A stretch of 53,092 bases of DNA from the IMG/VR virus record IMGVR_UViG_3300033149_001838, positions 1 through 53,092 of that record, one strand, 5' to 3'. Shown piece by piece: positions 19,298-28,080 of the stretch. A model generated the notes under the pieces. That model was not told where the DNA came from and ran no database searches. It saw only the letters and a list, made by a program, of their open reading frames with translations. The position numbers were made by a program, and so were the translations under genes. Source of the DNA: a virus. Every line of letters begins with the position of its first letter. Position 1 is the first letter of the stretch.

Positions 19298-20020
19298 TCA
19301 CGCCCTCGCAGATGACATTGATCTTTCTATGAACCTACTGAGAAGTTTTTTAGCTACAGGAGAAATTGTTATCTTAGACGTGTTGGCGGAACTTAATGTT
19401 ACATCAACATCACCTATTTTAACTCTTGTACTCCCAACGCTCTTATAAGACTGTATAGTATCTAAATTAGGGTTATCTAGTAGAAACAAAGTCTGTTCAC
19501 ATTGGGCATCTTTAATTTCTGAGTACAGTGGAGCAAATACAGTAAACTTAGTACTGGTAGTAAGAGATGCTGTAAATGCATTCTCCATATGGACTATTCC
19601 AGTTCTGTTAGAGGAAGCAATAGTCTCAACTAAATGATCATCTGTTAAATGACAGGACCCGTATTGCCAATAATTATCAGGTATTTCTCCGTAGGTGTCA
19701 GATTTTAAATTGGCATTATAGAACGTGATTGAGTCAATTAAGGTAGCAGTACTTTCACCTTGGGCTGTAGCACAATTACCAGTAACAACTTCATGACTAT
19801 CTCTGGGAAATTGCATAGTTTGAGCATCATAGTATTTATCTCCTACAAAATTAAATGCATCTATGTCTCTAGCGGCAGTCTTGAGAGCTACTTCCTTAGC
19901 TGAGGTAGCAATATTATCCCAGTTATCTGTATTAGTCCTCCCAGAGAAATAGGTATTAGCCTCAACTACACTAACATATGAGTCTGCTGTAAAATCCCCC
20001 AGTTTTGCATTTATTGCCAT
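19298..20020 (-). CDS. Head-tail connector or adaptor protein (gp6-like)
   Basis: A 240-residue protein that begins with SYVSVVEANTYFSGR, the start of many phage head-tail adaptors (helix with sYvsl.eAd.Yf), then KEVALKTAARDIDAF and MQFPRDS. About 100 residues of beta-rich sequence are inserted before the C-terminal helical part (PVAKKLLSRFIERS), making it longer than typical. It heads the connector cluster after the sugar island and would sit on the portal. Confidence 0.65.
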   Translation of the reverse strand: MAINAKLGDFTADSYVSVVEANTYFSGRTNTDNWDNIATSAKEVALKTAARDIDAFNFVGDKYYDAQTMQFPRDSHEVVTGNCATAQGESTATLIDSITFYNANLKSDTYGEIPDNYWQYGSCHLTDDHLVETIASSNRTGIVHMENAFTASLTTSTKFTVFAPLYSEIKDAQCEQTLFLLDNPNLDTIQSYKSVGSTRVKIGDVDVTLSSANTSKITISPVAKKLLSRFIERSMSSARA

Positions 20021-20030
20021 TATATCACCC

Positions 20031-20552
20031 CTATATTTTACGAAAATACTCTGTTTGAGAGAATCCCTCCCATTCTTCAGGTCTACTAATACCTATCATA
20101 TAGTCTATAAGAGACAACTTCTTGTGATAATCTATATCTGACATCGCAAATGACTCAGTGTAATTCTCAACTCCATATTCATAAATCTTAATATCCGGTA
20201 CAGTTAGATTATGAAATAGGGATCTAAGTAGATCAGACTTCTGAAAATAGATTCTTCCAATACCTCCCACTACAATTTGTATTTGCAATTGTGCAGACAA
20301 TTTACTGATATTTATATATTCATCATACATCAAATTCTGTAACTTTTTGATACCCAATACTTTACCTATTTTGAATAAATCGTATCGTCTTTGAGCTAAA
20401 ATAGCATCCTCACATAGTTTATTATAGTCTAGAATTGTGGAAACATCTCTTTGGATTATGGTAATAATAAAGTTGCAGGGATCTTGTAGAATTCTACCTG
20501 TTGTATACTTTATCCACGAATAGGTATCTATTGACAACACTAAATTTTTCAT
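20031..20552 (-). CDS. Unknown protein at the end of the sugar island
   Basis: A 173-residue protein with no firm family. The stretch AQRRYDLFKIGKVLGIKKLQNLMYDEYIN and the C-terminal DYHKKLSLIDYM are reminiscent of PIG-L/LmbE deacetylases (R..E..aa..LGi..v..L), but the HPDDE metal site of that family is absent. If related, it would be inactive. It overlaps the glycosyltransferase upstream by four bases, so it belongs to the same transcription unit. Confidence 0.45.
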   Translation of the reverse strand: MKNLVLSIDTYSWIKYTTGRILQDPCNFIITIIQRDVSTILDYNKLCEDAILAQRRYDLFKIGKVLGIKKLQNLMYDEYINISKLSAQLQIQIVVGGIGRIYFQKSDLLRSLFHNLTVPDIKIYEYGVENYTESFAMSDIDYHKKLSLIDYMIGISRPEEWEGFSQTEYFRKI

Positions 20553-21238
20553 ATTAACCTCTTATACCTGTCTAATAGAATATAGTCTTGTTTCAGTTGT
20601 TCAAACCGATCTATAGTAGGAAAGAAACCGTTACCAGCATAATGAATAATGAATGCGTCAAATCTGGATTTATTGCTCCATGACTCCTCAAACATACTCA
20701 TAAAATTCCACCGTATATCCAATTCATGAATGTCGAATTTATGAACAGCAATCATCATTCTTAAATATACGTCATCCTGTCCAAAATCTAACCACAGGTC
20801 TTGACCTTCAGTGTACTTAAAAACATCTTTATGTAATTTAGAAAATACACAAACTCCAGTATTTATATACCCCTCTTTGATGCCTACATTTACAAATTTC
20901 TTTTGAATGTCTTTTAACAAACTACGTCTGTGAAACTTTCTACTACCTTTGTCCTCAAATATACTTCCGATCTTGGACTCTGGAACTGTCTCAAAGATAT
21001 CTGGACAGGATCTCAAGATCAGAACGTCTGAGTCTATTACTGCTATTCTATCATAGTTATTAAATAGATTATATAATTTTAAAATTCTGTAGTGTGGATG
21101 AATATTGCCTGACTCTGATATAATCTGAAAATCAGCTTTACATTTAATAGCATATCTCTTTAAAATTGGGTGTGTAATACTGCATAATTGGGATATTTTG
21201 TCATCTGCTCTTGTTACTATCAATCTTTTCTCGGGCAT
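20549..21238 (-). CDS. Glycosyltransferase, GT8-like
   Basis: A 229-residue GT-A fold enzyme. Near residue 60-75 it has YDRIAVIDSDVLILRSCPDIFE, the DxD metal site of GT8-type retaining transferases. Later come INTGVCVFSKLH, typical of the family's N-x-G segment, and FDAFIIHYAGNGFF with the conserved H-x-G-like end. It would transfer a sugar from a nucleotide sugar in the cytoplasm; the acceptor is unknown. Located between a radical SAM gene and the unknown 173-residue protein. Confidence 0.75.
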   Translation of the reverse strand: MPEKRLIVTRADDKISQLCSITHPILKRYAIKCKADFQIISESGNIHPHYRILKLYNLFNNYDRIAVIDSDVLILRSCPDIFETVPESKIGSIFEDKGSRKFHRRSLLKDIQKKFVNVGIKEGYINTGVCVFSKLHKDVFKYTEGQDLWLDFGQDDVYLRMMIAVHKFDIHELDIRWNFMSMFEESWSNKSRFDAFIIHYAGNGFFPTIDRFEQLKQDYILLDRYKRLI

Positions 21239-21243
21239 AAATC

Positions 21244-22449
21244 TTACCTCTTGTGTGCTACCAAAATATCTTCAAACTCTTCATTGAATTTAGACTGAAT
21301 ATCTTTTAGTTCTTGATTACTAAAATTATCTGTATACCAAATATTGTTACTATATTCATCCATAGTGCTAAAATCAGTACCCTCAAATTCATCTTTCCAG
21401 AACTTACTTCCAGGATATGGACATAGAATTGTCATACCAAACACATCTGGTTCTATATCATAAATTAGTTTTCTGGTCTCTTCTATTGTTTGATAAGTTT
21501 CATCCGGCATACCTAAAAGAAAAAATGCTCGTCTTTGTATGCCAATTTCTTTAGCCCACCTAAATACAGATTTTATCCTAGGTATTGTTACACCCTTATG
21601 CATACTATTTAGTATCTTCTGAGATCCACTTTCTACACCGAAATTAAGCTGGGCACATCCAGACTCTTTTATCAAACCCAAAATATTTCTATCTAAATAT
21701 GCTATATGAGCCATAGCCTCATAAGGTATAGTATTATTTCTTTTTATCTTTGCATTACAGAACTCTCTAACTGCTGACCTGGGATATGCCCAAGTGGGAT
21801 CTACAAACTTAAATTTATCTATGTGATATTCTTTATCTACATATTCTATTTCATCTAGTACAATAGCAGGATTCTTAATTCTAACATAATTATTGGACAT
21901 CAATCTTTCACTACAAAAAGAGCAACTATTGGCACAGCCTCTTCTGGATTGAAAACTAGCTATTCGTTCACCACAAATACTCTCACACTTATCCAACATC
22001 AAATCTTGTCTAATTAGTTCCCTATTAGCTTTAACCATATGCAAAATAGGAGTAGCAAATAAATATCTGTGGTCATCGCCGGTTAGTATCTTAGAAAAAG
22101 CTACTTCACCTTCACCAGCAACCACATAGTCAAATACTTCTGAGATAGAGAATGGAGTGGCTGTAGGATGCCATCCTCCAATTACTGTTTTTATAGCTTT
22201 ATTCCTATTTTTTAATTCAGTTGCAATTCTCTCACATTCTGGATAAGTTGGAGTGGTACATGTAAAAGCTACAATATCATTGTCTAATAGATTCTCTATA
22301 GTTAGATTCTCTAGATTATAATTGTATACCGAAGTTTGCACATTAGAATATTTATTGTTATAATATTCTATAATATTTCCAATACCTATAGGTTCCCATA
22401 TATTTTTGTACTTAGGTACCACAAATGCAACTCTCATATTATGCCTCAT
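21244..22449 (-). CDS. B12-binding-type radical SAM protein
   Basis: A 401-residue enzyme. Residues ~1-130 form a Rossmann-like cobalamin-binding type domain (MRVAFVVPKYKNIWEPIGIG, IKTVIGGWHPTATP). The radical SAM core follows with GCANSCSFCSERL, whose C-x3-C-x2-C binds the 4Fe-4S cluster (~residue 170). INFGVESGSQ and RAFFLLGMPDE are standard strands of the class. Class members methylate or rearrange unactivated carbons, often on sugars or lipids. The substrate here is unknown; the surrounding aminotransferase and glycosyltransferases suggest a glycan intermediate. It overlaps the DegT-like gene upstream. Confidence 0.85.
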   Translation of the reverse strand: MRHNMRVAFVVPKYKNIWEPIGIGNIIEYYNNKYSNVQTSVYNYNLENLTIENLLDNDIVAFTCTTPTYPECERIATELKNRNKAIKTVIGGWHPTATPFSISEVFDYVVAGEGEVAFSKILTGDDHRYLFATPILHMVKANRELIRQDLMLDKCESICGERIASFQSRRGCANSCSFCSERLMSNNYVRIKNPAIVLDEIEYVDKEYHIDKFKFVDPTWAYPRSAVREFCNAKIKRNNTIPYEAMAHIAYLDRNILGLIKESGCAQLNFGVESGSQKILNSMHKGVTIPRIKSVFRWAKEIGIQRRAFFLLGMPDETYQTIEETRKLIYDIEPDVFGMTILCPYPGSKFWKDEFEGTDFSTMDEYSNNIWYTDNFSNQELKDIQSKFNEEFEDILVAHKR

Positions 22450-23389
22450 TTATGACACTAGCAATGAAAGGAACTTTATCTAACATTCTCTCATATGTTG
22501 GAAGTGCTATAATTCTATTAGCTATATTATCAGTTATAGATAGCCCGTTAATTAGGGGTTCATAATATGACTTAACTTCTACGTTATTCTTAATAAAAGA
22601 TTTAACAATTTTATCTTTTTTATGTTTATTTTCCAATAAAATACAATATGTGCTAACACTATTTCTAGTCTTCTGCTCTGTGAATGGTATCTTGATTAAT
22701 TTTCTATACTTTTTAATTATTTCATTTTTTATTTTTGTCCTTTTGTGCAACGTATCTAAAGATAAAAAGAACAAGTATGCACTAACTTCCAGCATTTTAG
22801 CACTTAGTTTTATTATTTCATGAGCAGCTTCATATATTTTATAATTAGATGTAAGAATAACTCCCCCCTGACCACAAATCACGGGTTTTGTAAATGAGAA
22901 ACTCACAACCTCTACCATTCCTCTTTGTCCCAGGTCTTTTATCTCAAATCCATGTGCAGCATCATATATTACTGGAACATCTGTTTTAACATAAGATCTG
23001 TGACCAAATATATCAACTGGCATAACCACATCAAAATCTTCTTGTGCGGTAGACAAGTCTATACACCACGTTTTCTCATCTATATCACAAAATACTGGGG
23101 TATTACCTGAACATAGAATGGCATGTAGTGTACTAGGCCATGTAAATGCGGGTAGTGCTATCTTTTTATTTTTAATCCCAGAACCAATTAGGGCTGCAAT
23201 CAAGCCCTGGGTGGCACTTGAACACGCAATGGCATAATTTACATTACATTTTTGTTCCATATAAGTTTCAAAATCATCTACATAATCACCATCACAAAAC
23301 CATCCAGACTCTATAATATTTTTTATTTTATCTACATCTAACTGAGTCAATACTATGTCTGGTTTAACAAACTGAATATAGGATTTCAT
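22439..23389 (-). CDS. DegT/DnrJ/EryC1-type PLP aminotransferase (sugar aminotransferase)
   Basis: A 316-residue protein of the sugar aminotransferase family. Visible are SGWFCDGDYVDDFE, the SSATQGLIAAL phosphate-binding turn, LPAFTWPSTLHAI, the PLP aspartate in YDAAHGF (~142), and the Schiff-base lysine in VVSFSFTKPVICGQGG (~166). It is shorter than the usual ~370 residues, mainly in the C-terminal domain, but all visible catalytic positions are kept. It would aminate a nucleotide keto-sugar. No dehydratase partner is in the window, so the keto-sugar must come from the host or from genes outside. Confidence 0.85.
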   Translation of the reverse strand: MKSYIQFVKPDIVLTQLDVDKIKNIIESGWFCDGDYVDDFETYMEQKCNVNYAIACSSATQGLIAALIGSGIKNKKIALPAFTWPSTLHAILCSGNTPVFCDIDEKTWCIDLSTAQEDFDVVMPVDIFGHRSYVKTDVPVIYDAAHGFEIKDLGQRGMVEVVSFSFTKPVICGQGGVILTSNYKIYEAAHEIIKLSAKMLEVSAYLFFLSLDTLHKRTKIKNEIIKKYRKLIKIPFTEQKTRNSVSTYCILLENKHKKDKIVKSFIKNNVEVKSYYEPLINGLSITDNIANRIIALPTYERMLDKVPFIASVINEA

Positions 23390-23422
23390 TAGTCCCTCTT
23401 AAAAATTCAAAATTGGTAAAAG

Positions 23423-24496
23423 TTATCCATCAGCTCTGTATTGGTTAACCCACTTCATTGTTGGTTTTATGATTCCAATAACTTTGTTATTTATAAGCCT
23501 ATCTGCCATTGTCTCTTCAGGATGTCCACCTATAAAAGAAGCTGCTGTTTTAATACCAATACTATTAGTCCACTTAAAGAAATCTATTATCTGTTCTGTG
23601 GTTATACCTTTATTATATACATCTAGCATATGCTGACTACAATTTTCAACCCCAACATATAAGCCTATACATCCAGCTTTGTACATTAAATTCAAAGTAT
23701 GTTCATCAACAGTATCTACCCTAGTCTCACAGGCCCACTTCAGATTAACATTGTTATCTATAAATAATCTGCATATATCTATTGTCCGTTTATTGTTACA
23801 GGTAAAATTATCTTCTCTGAAATAAATACCTTGAGCACCTAAAGACTTAATGTACAATGCATCATCTAACACTTTTTCTGGGGAATAGTAAGTATATTTT
23901 CTCTGCCATATTTTCTTTACACTGCAAAAAGAGCAATTAAAAGGACATCCTCTACTAGAGTTCATTACTATCACTGGAGAAATATTTTTATCAAATGGAA
24001 AGTCCCATACATAATTAGATTTATTAAAAAACAACTCATAGGGATATCTAGGAAGATTATCTAGCTCTTCATTATTTAATCTGGGTGTAGTTATTATTTT
24101 ATCAGATATTTTGCCTCTTACTAAATCATAAATAATATGTTCAGCTTCTCCCCTAACTACCCGTACATTAGAGGGAAAACTCTCAGGGTACAAATAAGCA
24201 TGAGGGCCACCAACTGCAATTATTCTGGACTTAAGTCTTGACAATACCGAATATATGTCTTCTGAACATACACTTGTACAATATAGGCCAACAAAGTCAT
24301 AATCAGCAAAATCATCTTTGTCCCAATAGGTCTCTCCGCAGTATCTGTCATATAACTCACCATTAATGCCTTTTTCTCTTAAAACAGAGTATAATATTCC
24401 TAAACCAGTAGGACTTCTACGTTCATCTGTTGCAAATCTATGATTTCCAACCAATCCATCAGGATTAGGTTTAGCAGTCATCAATGCTATCTTCAT
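23423..24496 (-). CDS. B12-binding-type radical SAM protein, second
   Basis: A 357-residue protein with an N-terminal Rossmann-like domain (ALMTAKPNPDGLVGN, IIAVGGPHAYLYPE) and a radical SAM core with SRGCPFNCSFCSVKK (C-x3-C-x2-C, ~residue 190), LYVGVENCSQ and AASFIGGHPEET. It differs clearly from the other radical SAM enzyme, so it is not a recent duplicate. It ends early after VNQYRADG, lacking much of the usual C-terminal domain. It follows the acyltransferase-methyltransferase fusion gene. Confidence 0.82.
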   Translation of the reverse strand: MKIALMTAKPNPDGLVGNHRFATDERRSPTGLGILYSVLREKGINGELYDRYCGETYWDKDDFADYDFVGLYCTSVCSEDIYSVLSRLKSRIIAVGGPHAYLYPESFPSNVRVVRGEAEHIIYDLVRGKISDKIITTPRLNNEELDNLPRYPYELFFNKSNYVWDFPFDKNISPVIVMNSSRGCPFNCSFCSVKKIWQRKYTYYSPEKVLDDALYIKSLGAQGIYFREDNFTCNNKRTIDICRLFIDNNVNLKWACETRVDTVDEHTLNLMYKAGCIGLYVGVENCSQHMLDVYNKGITTEQIIDFFKWTNSIGIKTAASFIGGHPEETMADRLINNKVIGIIKPTMKWVNQYRADG

Positions 24497-24507
24497 AGTT
24501 AAAATTC

Positions 24508-25518
24508 CTATTTACTGGCTCTAAAGCAATTATTCTCAATAATTACATTGTTGAAATCTTTTAGTATATGTCTTAATTCGGTTTCTGTGTATTCATAGAT
24601 ATGAGCATACGTACTAGGCTCTGATATCGTGGTAGTTCTAATAGGAGTAGACCCAATCAAAAGTCCTCCCTGTTTTAAGACTCTATGTATCTCAGATATA
24701 GTTTTACTTAATTGCAAGGGTAGAAGATGTTCCAGTACCTCAAAACATATTACCTTATCAAAGGAGGCTGAATCAAGACTCATGTTAGAACAAGGCATGT
24801 GATACCCTTCTATAGTATATCTATCTCTTAATTCTTTGACAGCCTCTTCAGAATAGTCTATCCCTATTATTTTCTTGCATCCGCTTTTAAGAGCACTAGT
24901 AACAAACCCATCTCCACAACCCACGTCTAGCACAACATCAGTCTCTGTTATATATTTTATAGCATAATTAATCCTATTATTTATATAATCATAAAAATGC
25001 TCAGGTGTCTCAGATACTGAACATCGTTCTGCTGTACTGAAGTTCCAGTTGTCAGTTCTACTTTTCAGTATCCTTGCCGGATTACCAACTACTACCTTAG
25101 CCATTGGAAACGACTTAGTTACTACAGCCCCTGCACCAACAACAGTTCCTTTGCCAAGTGTGACATTATCAAGTATAACACTTCCAGCTCCTAACCAATT
25201 ATCCCCCATTAATGTAATACCTTTTCCAACATTCTCTTGTTGAGATATTGGGGTATCAAAAGAAGCATAAGAATGATTTTGAGCATATATCCCACAATGT
25301 GGAGCTATAATACACCAATCACCTATCTCTACATCTCCTTTACCATGTATGACAGTATAATGATTAATGATAACATTGTTACCTATTATTATATTACCTG
25401 TCTCTGGTCTGAGTACAACCCCAGGTTTAATGTGGGTATTGTCACCAATAACTATATTGCCTAACTGTTCACTGATTATAGCATCTTCTGCTACTGTAGA
25501 ATAATTTCCAACTTTCAT
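24508..25518 (-). CDS. Fusion of hexapeptide-repeat acyltransferase and SAM methyltransferase
   Basis: A 336-residue two-domain enzyme. Residues ~1-165 are a left-handed beta-helix of hexapeptide repeats (IVIGDNTHIKPGVVL, IIIGNNVIINHYTVI, VGAGAVVTKSFP, VVVGNPARI), with a likely catalytic histidine in AQNHSY. Residues ~190-336 are a class I methyltransferase: VVLDVGCGDGFVTSAL (SAM site), IIGIDYSEEAVKEL, DKVICFEVLEHLLP. It would acetylate (or otherwise acylate) and methylate, probably a sugar or sugar-bearing acceptor. The start codon directly follows the GT2 gene, sharing the same operon. Confidence 0.85.
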   Translation of the reverse strand: MKVGNYSTVAEDAIISEQLGNIVIGDNTHIKPGVVLRPETGNIIIGNNVIINHYTVIHGKGDVEIGDWCIIAPHCGIYAQNHSYASFDTPISQQENVGKGITLMGDNWLGAGSVILDNVTLGKGTVVGAGAVVTKSFPMAKVVVGNPARILKSRTDNWNFSTAERCSVSETPEHFYDYINNRINYAIKYITETDVVLDVGCGDGFVTSALKSGCKKIIGIDYSEEAVKELRDRYTIEGYHMPCSNMSLDSASFDKVICFEVLEHLLPLQLSKTISEIHRVLKQGGLLIGSTPIRTTTISEPSTYAHIYEYTETELRHILKDFNNVIIENNCFRASK

Positions 25519-26228
25519 TAGTTCCTCATCTTATACTTTGAAAGTGAGTGAAAATAGTTAGCATTATCTATTTGCTCTTGTTTGTCTACTTTATATATAT
25601 TAAGAGGATTTGAGTCATTATATATGTACAGCACTTTGTCTACAAACCGTTGTTTATCATAAGGAGTCATTTCCAAGATTGGCAACATTACAGCTCTATC
25701 ATAAGCACTCATGGCCCAATTCCCATTCGGGAGAATAAAATCAGTTTTATCAATATTGTTCCATAAGAAGCCTTTAAACGTCTGTAAATGAACCGCTCTC
25801 CACTCATAATTTCTATAATCTATACCCTCTGGATATGCCTTACCCTCAATAATTCCAGAGTTCTGCCATATAAAACTACCATATGTCATCCAACAATTTG
25901 TGTGTCTATATAACTCTTCTATATAACTGATAACGCCGGATGAAGCTAATCTATCGTCCATATCTACTATTATCACTATGTCATCATCGGATGGTTTTAA
26001 ATAATGAGCTGCATTGTATAACCAACCTCTACGCTTGTCCGTTCTAATACCAACATGATACCTTTTGATAACTCCAAAAGTACCATCTGTGCTACAGTCG
26101 TCTACTAGAATATGCTCAATATCTGACTGAACAGATTCCTGGTTCGTTATACTTAATATACAACTTTTGACAAACTCTTTACAGTTGTAACCAGCACTAT
26201 AAACTATAAATTTCACTATTGTCCCCAT
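25518..26228 (-). CDS. Glycosyltransferase family 2
   Basis: A 236-residue GT2 enzyme: VKFIVYSAGYNCKEFVKSC at the N-terminus, HILVDDCSTDGT (~40-50), IVIIVDMDDRLASSGVI with the DxD-type metal site (~90), and GNWAMSAYDRAVMLP later in the acceptor region. It inverts configuration while transferring a sugar from a UDP- or other nucleotide sugar. It overlaps the CgeB-like gene upstream and the fusion gene downstream, so the three are co-translated. Confidence 0.85.
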   Translation of the reverse strand: MGTIVKFIVYSAGYNCKEFVKSCILSITNQESVQSDIEHILVDDCSTDGTFGVIKRYHVGIRTDKRRGWLYNAAHYLKPSDDDIVIIVDMDDRLASSGVISYIEELYRHTNCWMTYGSFIWQNSGIIEGKAYPEGIDYRNYEWRAVHLQTFKGFLWNNIDKTDFILPNGNWAMSAYDRAVMLPILEMTPYDKQRFVDKVLYIYNDSNPLNIYKVDKQEQIDNANYFHSLSKYKMRN

Positions 26229-27166
26229 ATACGAGGAACTTCTGTTCCATTATATAAACTGTACAATATATTGTACAATTCTTCTATTCTCTTTGAGTCT
26301 GTGTGTCTCTTAGTTACTTGGACTAGAGCATTAGCGACAACTTCATTTGTTTTATCCCTATCTAAGAGAATAGATCTTGCTACATCTATGATATCAGAAC
26401 AATCATCTTTATATTCAAAATAACACTGGTCTTTGCCCCAAAACAATTCTTTTTCTTCCATCTTATTAGTCAAAAGAGCAGTACCACATAGTGGAATCTC
26501 AAATGTCTTTGCAAGTGGTGTATGTAGTATCCCACCAGCACAGGACAAACATCCAACATACTGCTGGAGATACTCCTTATATCTATCCCAAATCCCACCA
26601 TATTCCAGGGCCAACAGATCAGCCTCTTTAAGAATACTTATAGCTTTACGTCTGATATCATAATAAACTTGTTCTATACTATCACTACCAGCAAACCCAA
26701 TTCTGCTAATTCGTGGGCCGTCTACTTTAGTAAACTCAGCTTCGTTAGCGGAAAACGGAAGCCAGACAGATTGAAATGAGAATTTGTCAGGATAAAAATG
26801 TCTACGAATTATCACTGAGAAATTCATATCTCTGTACCAATTTAGTACTTTGTGATCCTGTGGCTCATTTCCATCATAATGATCTTCTTCTATAATAGCT
26901 GACGGAATGTCAATAGAAGAAAAGTCAAAAGGAAGCCAATCATAACAACCAGGTTTATAGAACAACAGTAGAATAACATCAGGCTGTAGTTCAGTAATAA
27001 CATCTTTCATTGTAATACTTGGATTGTATGAGAGAGGAGAAAGATTACTCTTCTCTCCAGGACCATAAATGACCAAGTTAGAGTAACTCTCTAGTTTAAG
27101 TACAAAATACAATCTGGTTCTACTATCTTTGGCCAAATACCTATCATAAAGGAGCAGTATCTTCAT
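26216..27166 (-). CDS. Glycosyltransferase, GT-B fold (CgeB-like)
   Basis: A 316-residue GT-B-like enzyme. The N-terminal half (MKILLLYDRYLAKDS, QPDVILLLFYKPG, IPSAIIEEDHYDG) is a Rossmann domain; the C-terminal half has RIGFAGSDSIEQVYYDIRR, GILHTPLAKTFEIPLCGTALLT, a glycosyltransferase 1-type nucleotide-binding segment, and RHTDSKRIEELY. The organisation matches CgeB or spore-maturation type glycosyltransferases. Paired with the next upstream gene, which has the same architecture. Confidence 0.72.
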   Translation of the reverse strand: MKILLLYDRYLAKDSRTRLYFVLKLESYSNLVIYGPGEKSNLSPLSYNPSITMKDVITELQPDVILLLFYKPGCYDWLPFDFSSIDIPSAIIEEDHYDGNEPQDHKVLNWYRDMNFSVIIRRHFYPDKFSFQSVWLPFSANEAEFTKVDGPRISRIGFAGSDSIEQVYYDIRRKAISILKEADLLALEYGGIWDRYKEYLQQYVGCLSCAGGILHTPLAKTFEIPLCGTALLTNKMEEKELFWGKDQCYFEYKDDCSDIIDVARSILLDRDKTNEVVANALVQVTKRHTDSKRIEELYNILYSLYNGTEVPRIWGQ

Positions 27167-28078
27167 CTATTTACCTATTAATTTTAACATACTATTAACA
27201 GTATGATCCCACGTATAGTTTTTTAGAATCTTTTCCCTACCAAATATAGCTATATTTGCTATATCTTCGTCAGATAGTCCCTGTACTTTATCCATCATTT
27301 CGTCTATACTTTCAAACAATACAACTTCTTTACCATCCTCAACATATTTGTGCATAGTCCTGGTTGGATCATAATGTATTGTGCATACCCCACAGGACAT
27401 ACATCTGAATAATCTGTCTGAACAATAATCAGGAATAGTACTGAAAGTATTTATACTCAACATCATCTTTGAACTGGCACAAACTTGAGCAAATGCTTTA
27501 TTGACAACTTCTCCTCCATAACCGTTACCATAGGCTTTGACATCGTACCCAGCACTTTGCAGCTCTATTATAAATTTGTCTCTCTCTGCTGTCTTAGTCC
27601 CTATAAATGAAATATCAGCTTTAAAATCAGGTATAGCTGTAACTGGTTTAAAAATATCATGATCAATACCTTCAAAAATGCGATAGCAATTCTCAACCCC
27701 ATTTTCAACCATCCAATCAACTACACCACCACCAGTGCATGCTACAAAATTCGCATTTTTAGCTAAGTCTGCTGCACCACATAATTTAGCAGTTTCTATG
27801 GGGTCCATGAACCAATATAGGGTAGTCGTAAAGTCCCCACATCTTTTTATAACATTAGGATTTATGCCATTAGTTTTGCAAAATAACACAATCTTTGGAG
27901 AATATTTAACAATAGTTTTAAACAGCAACTGTTCAAATTGATCCATTCCATATTTACCAATTATGGTTCTATAATTAATTGGAATAACAGAATACCCAAA
28001 CTTAGTAAATGACTTAGCTATTGAAATATTGGTAGACCCCTTTACATCTAATACACCTACTACTATTATTGTTTTCAT
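27167..28078 (-). CDS. Glycosyltransferase, GT-B fold (CgeB-like), second
   Basis: A 303-residue GT-B enzyme related in layout to its downstream neighbour. Visible are TTTLYWFMDPIETAKLC (N-domain), DISFIGTKTAERDKFI (start of C-domain), MLSINTFSTIPDYCSDRLFRCMSCGVCTIHY, the conserved nucleotide-binding turn with R/E, and the C-terminal NYTWDHTVNSML typical of CgeB-type enzymes. Possibly an old duplication with the 26216 gene. It acts on an unknown acceptor. Confidence 0.75.
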   Translation of the reverse strand: MKTIIVVGVLDVKGSTNISIAKSFTKFGYSVIPINYRTIIGKYGMDQFEQLLFKTIVKYSPKIVLFCKTNGINPNVIKRCGDFTTTLYWFMDPIETAKLCGAADLAKNANFVACTGGGVVDWMVENGVENCYRIFEGIDHDIFKPVTAIPDFKADISFIGTKTAERDKFIIELQSAGYDVKAYGNGYGGEVVNKAFAQVCASSKMMLSINTFSTIPDYCSDRLFRCMSCGVCTIHYDPTRTMHKYVEDGKEVVLFESIDEMMDKVQGLSDEDIANIAIFGREKILKNYTWDHTVNSMLKLIGK

Positions 28079-28080
28079 AT

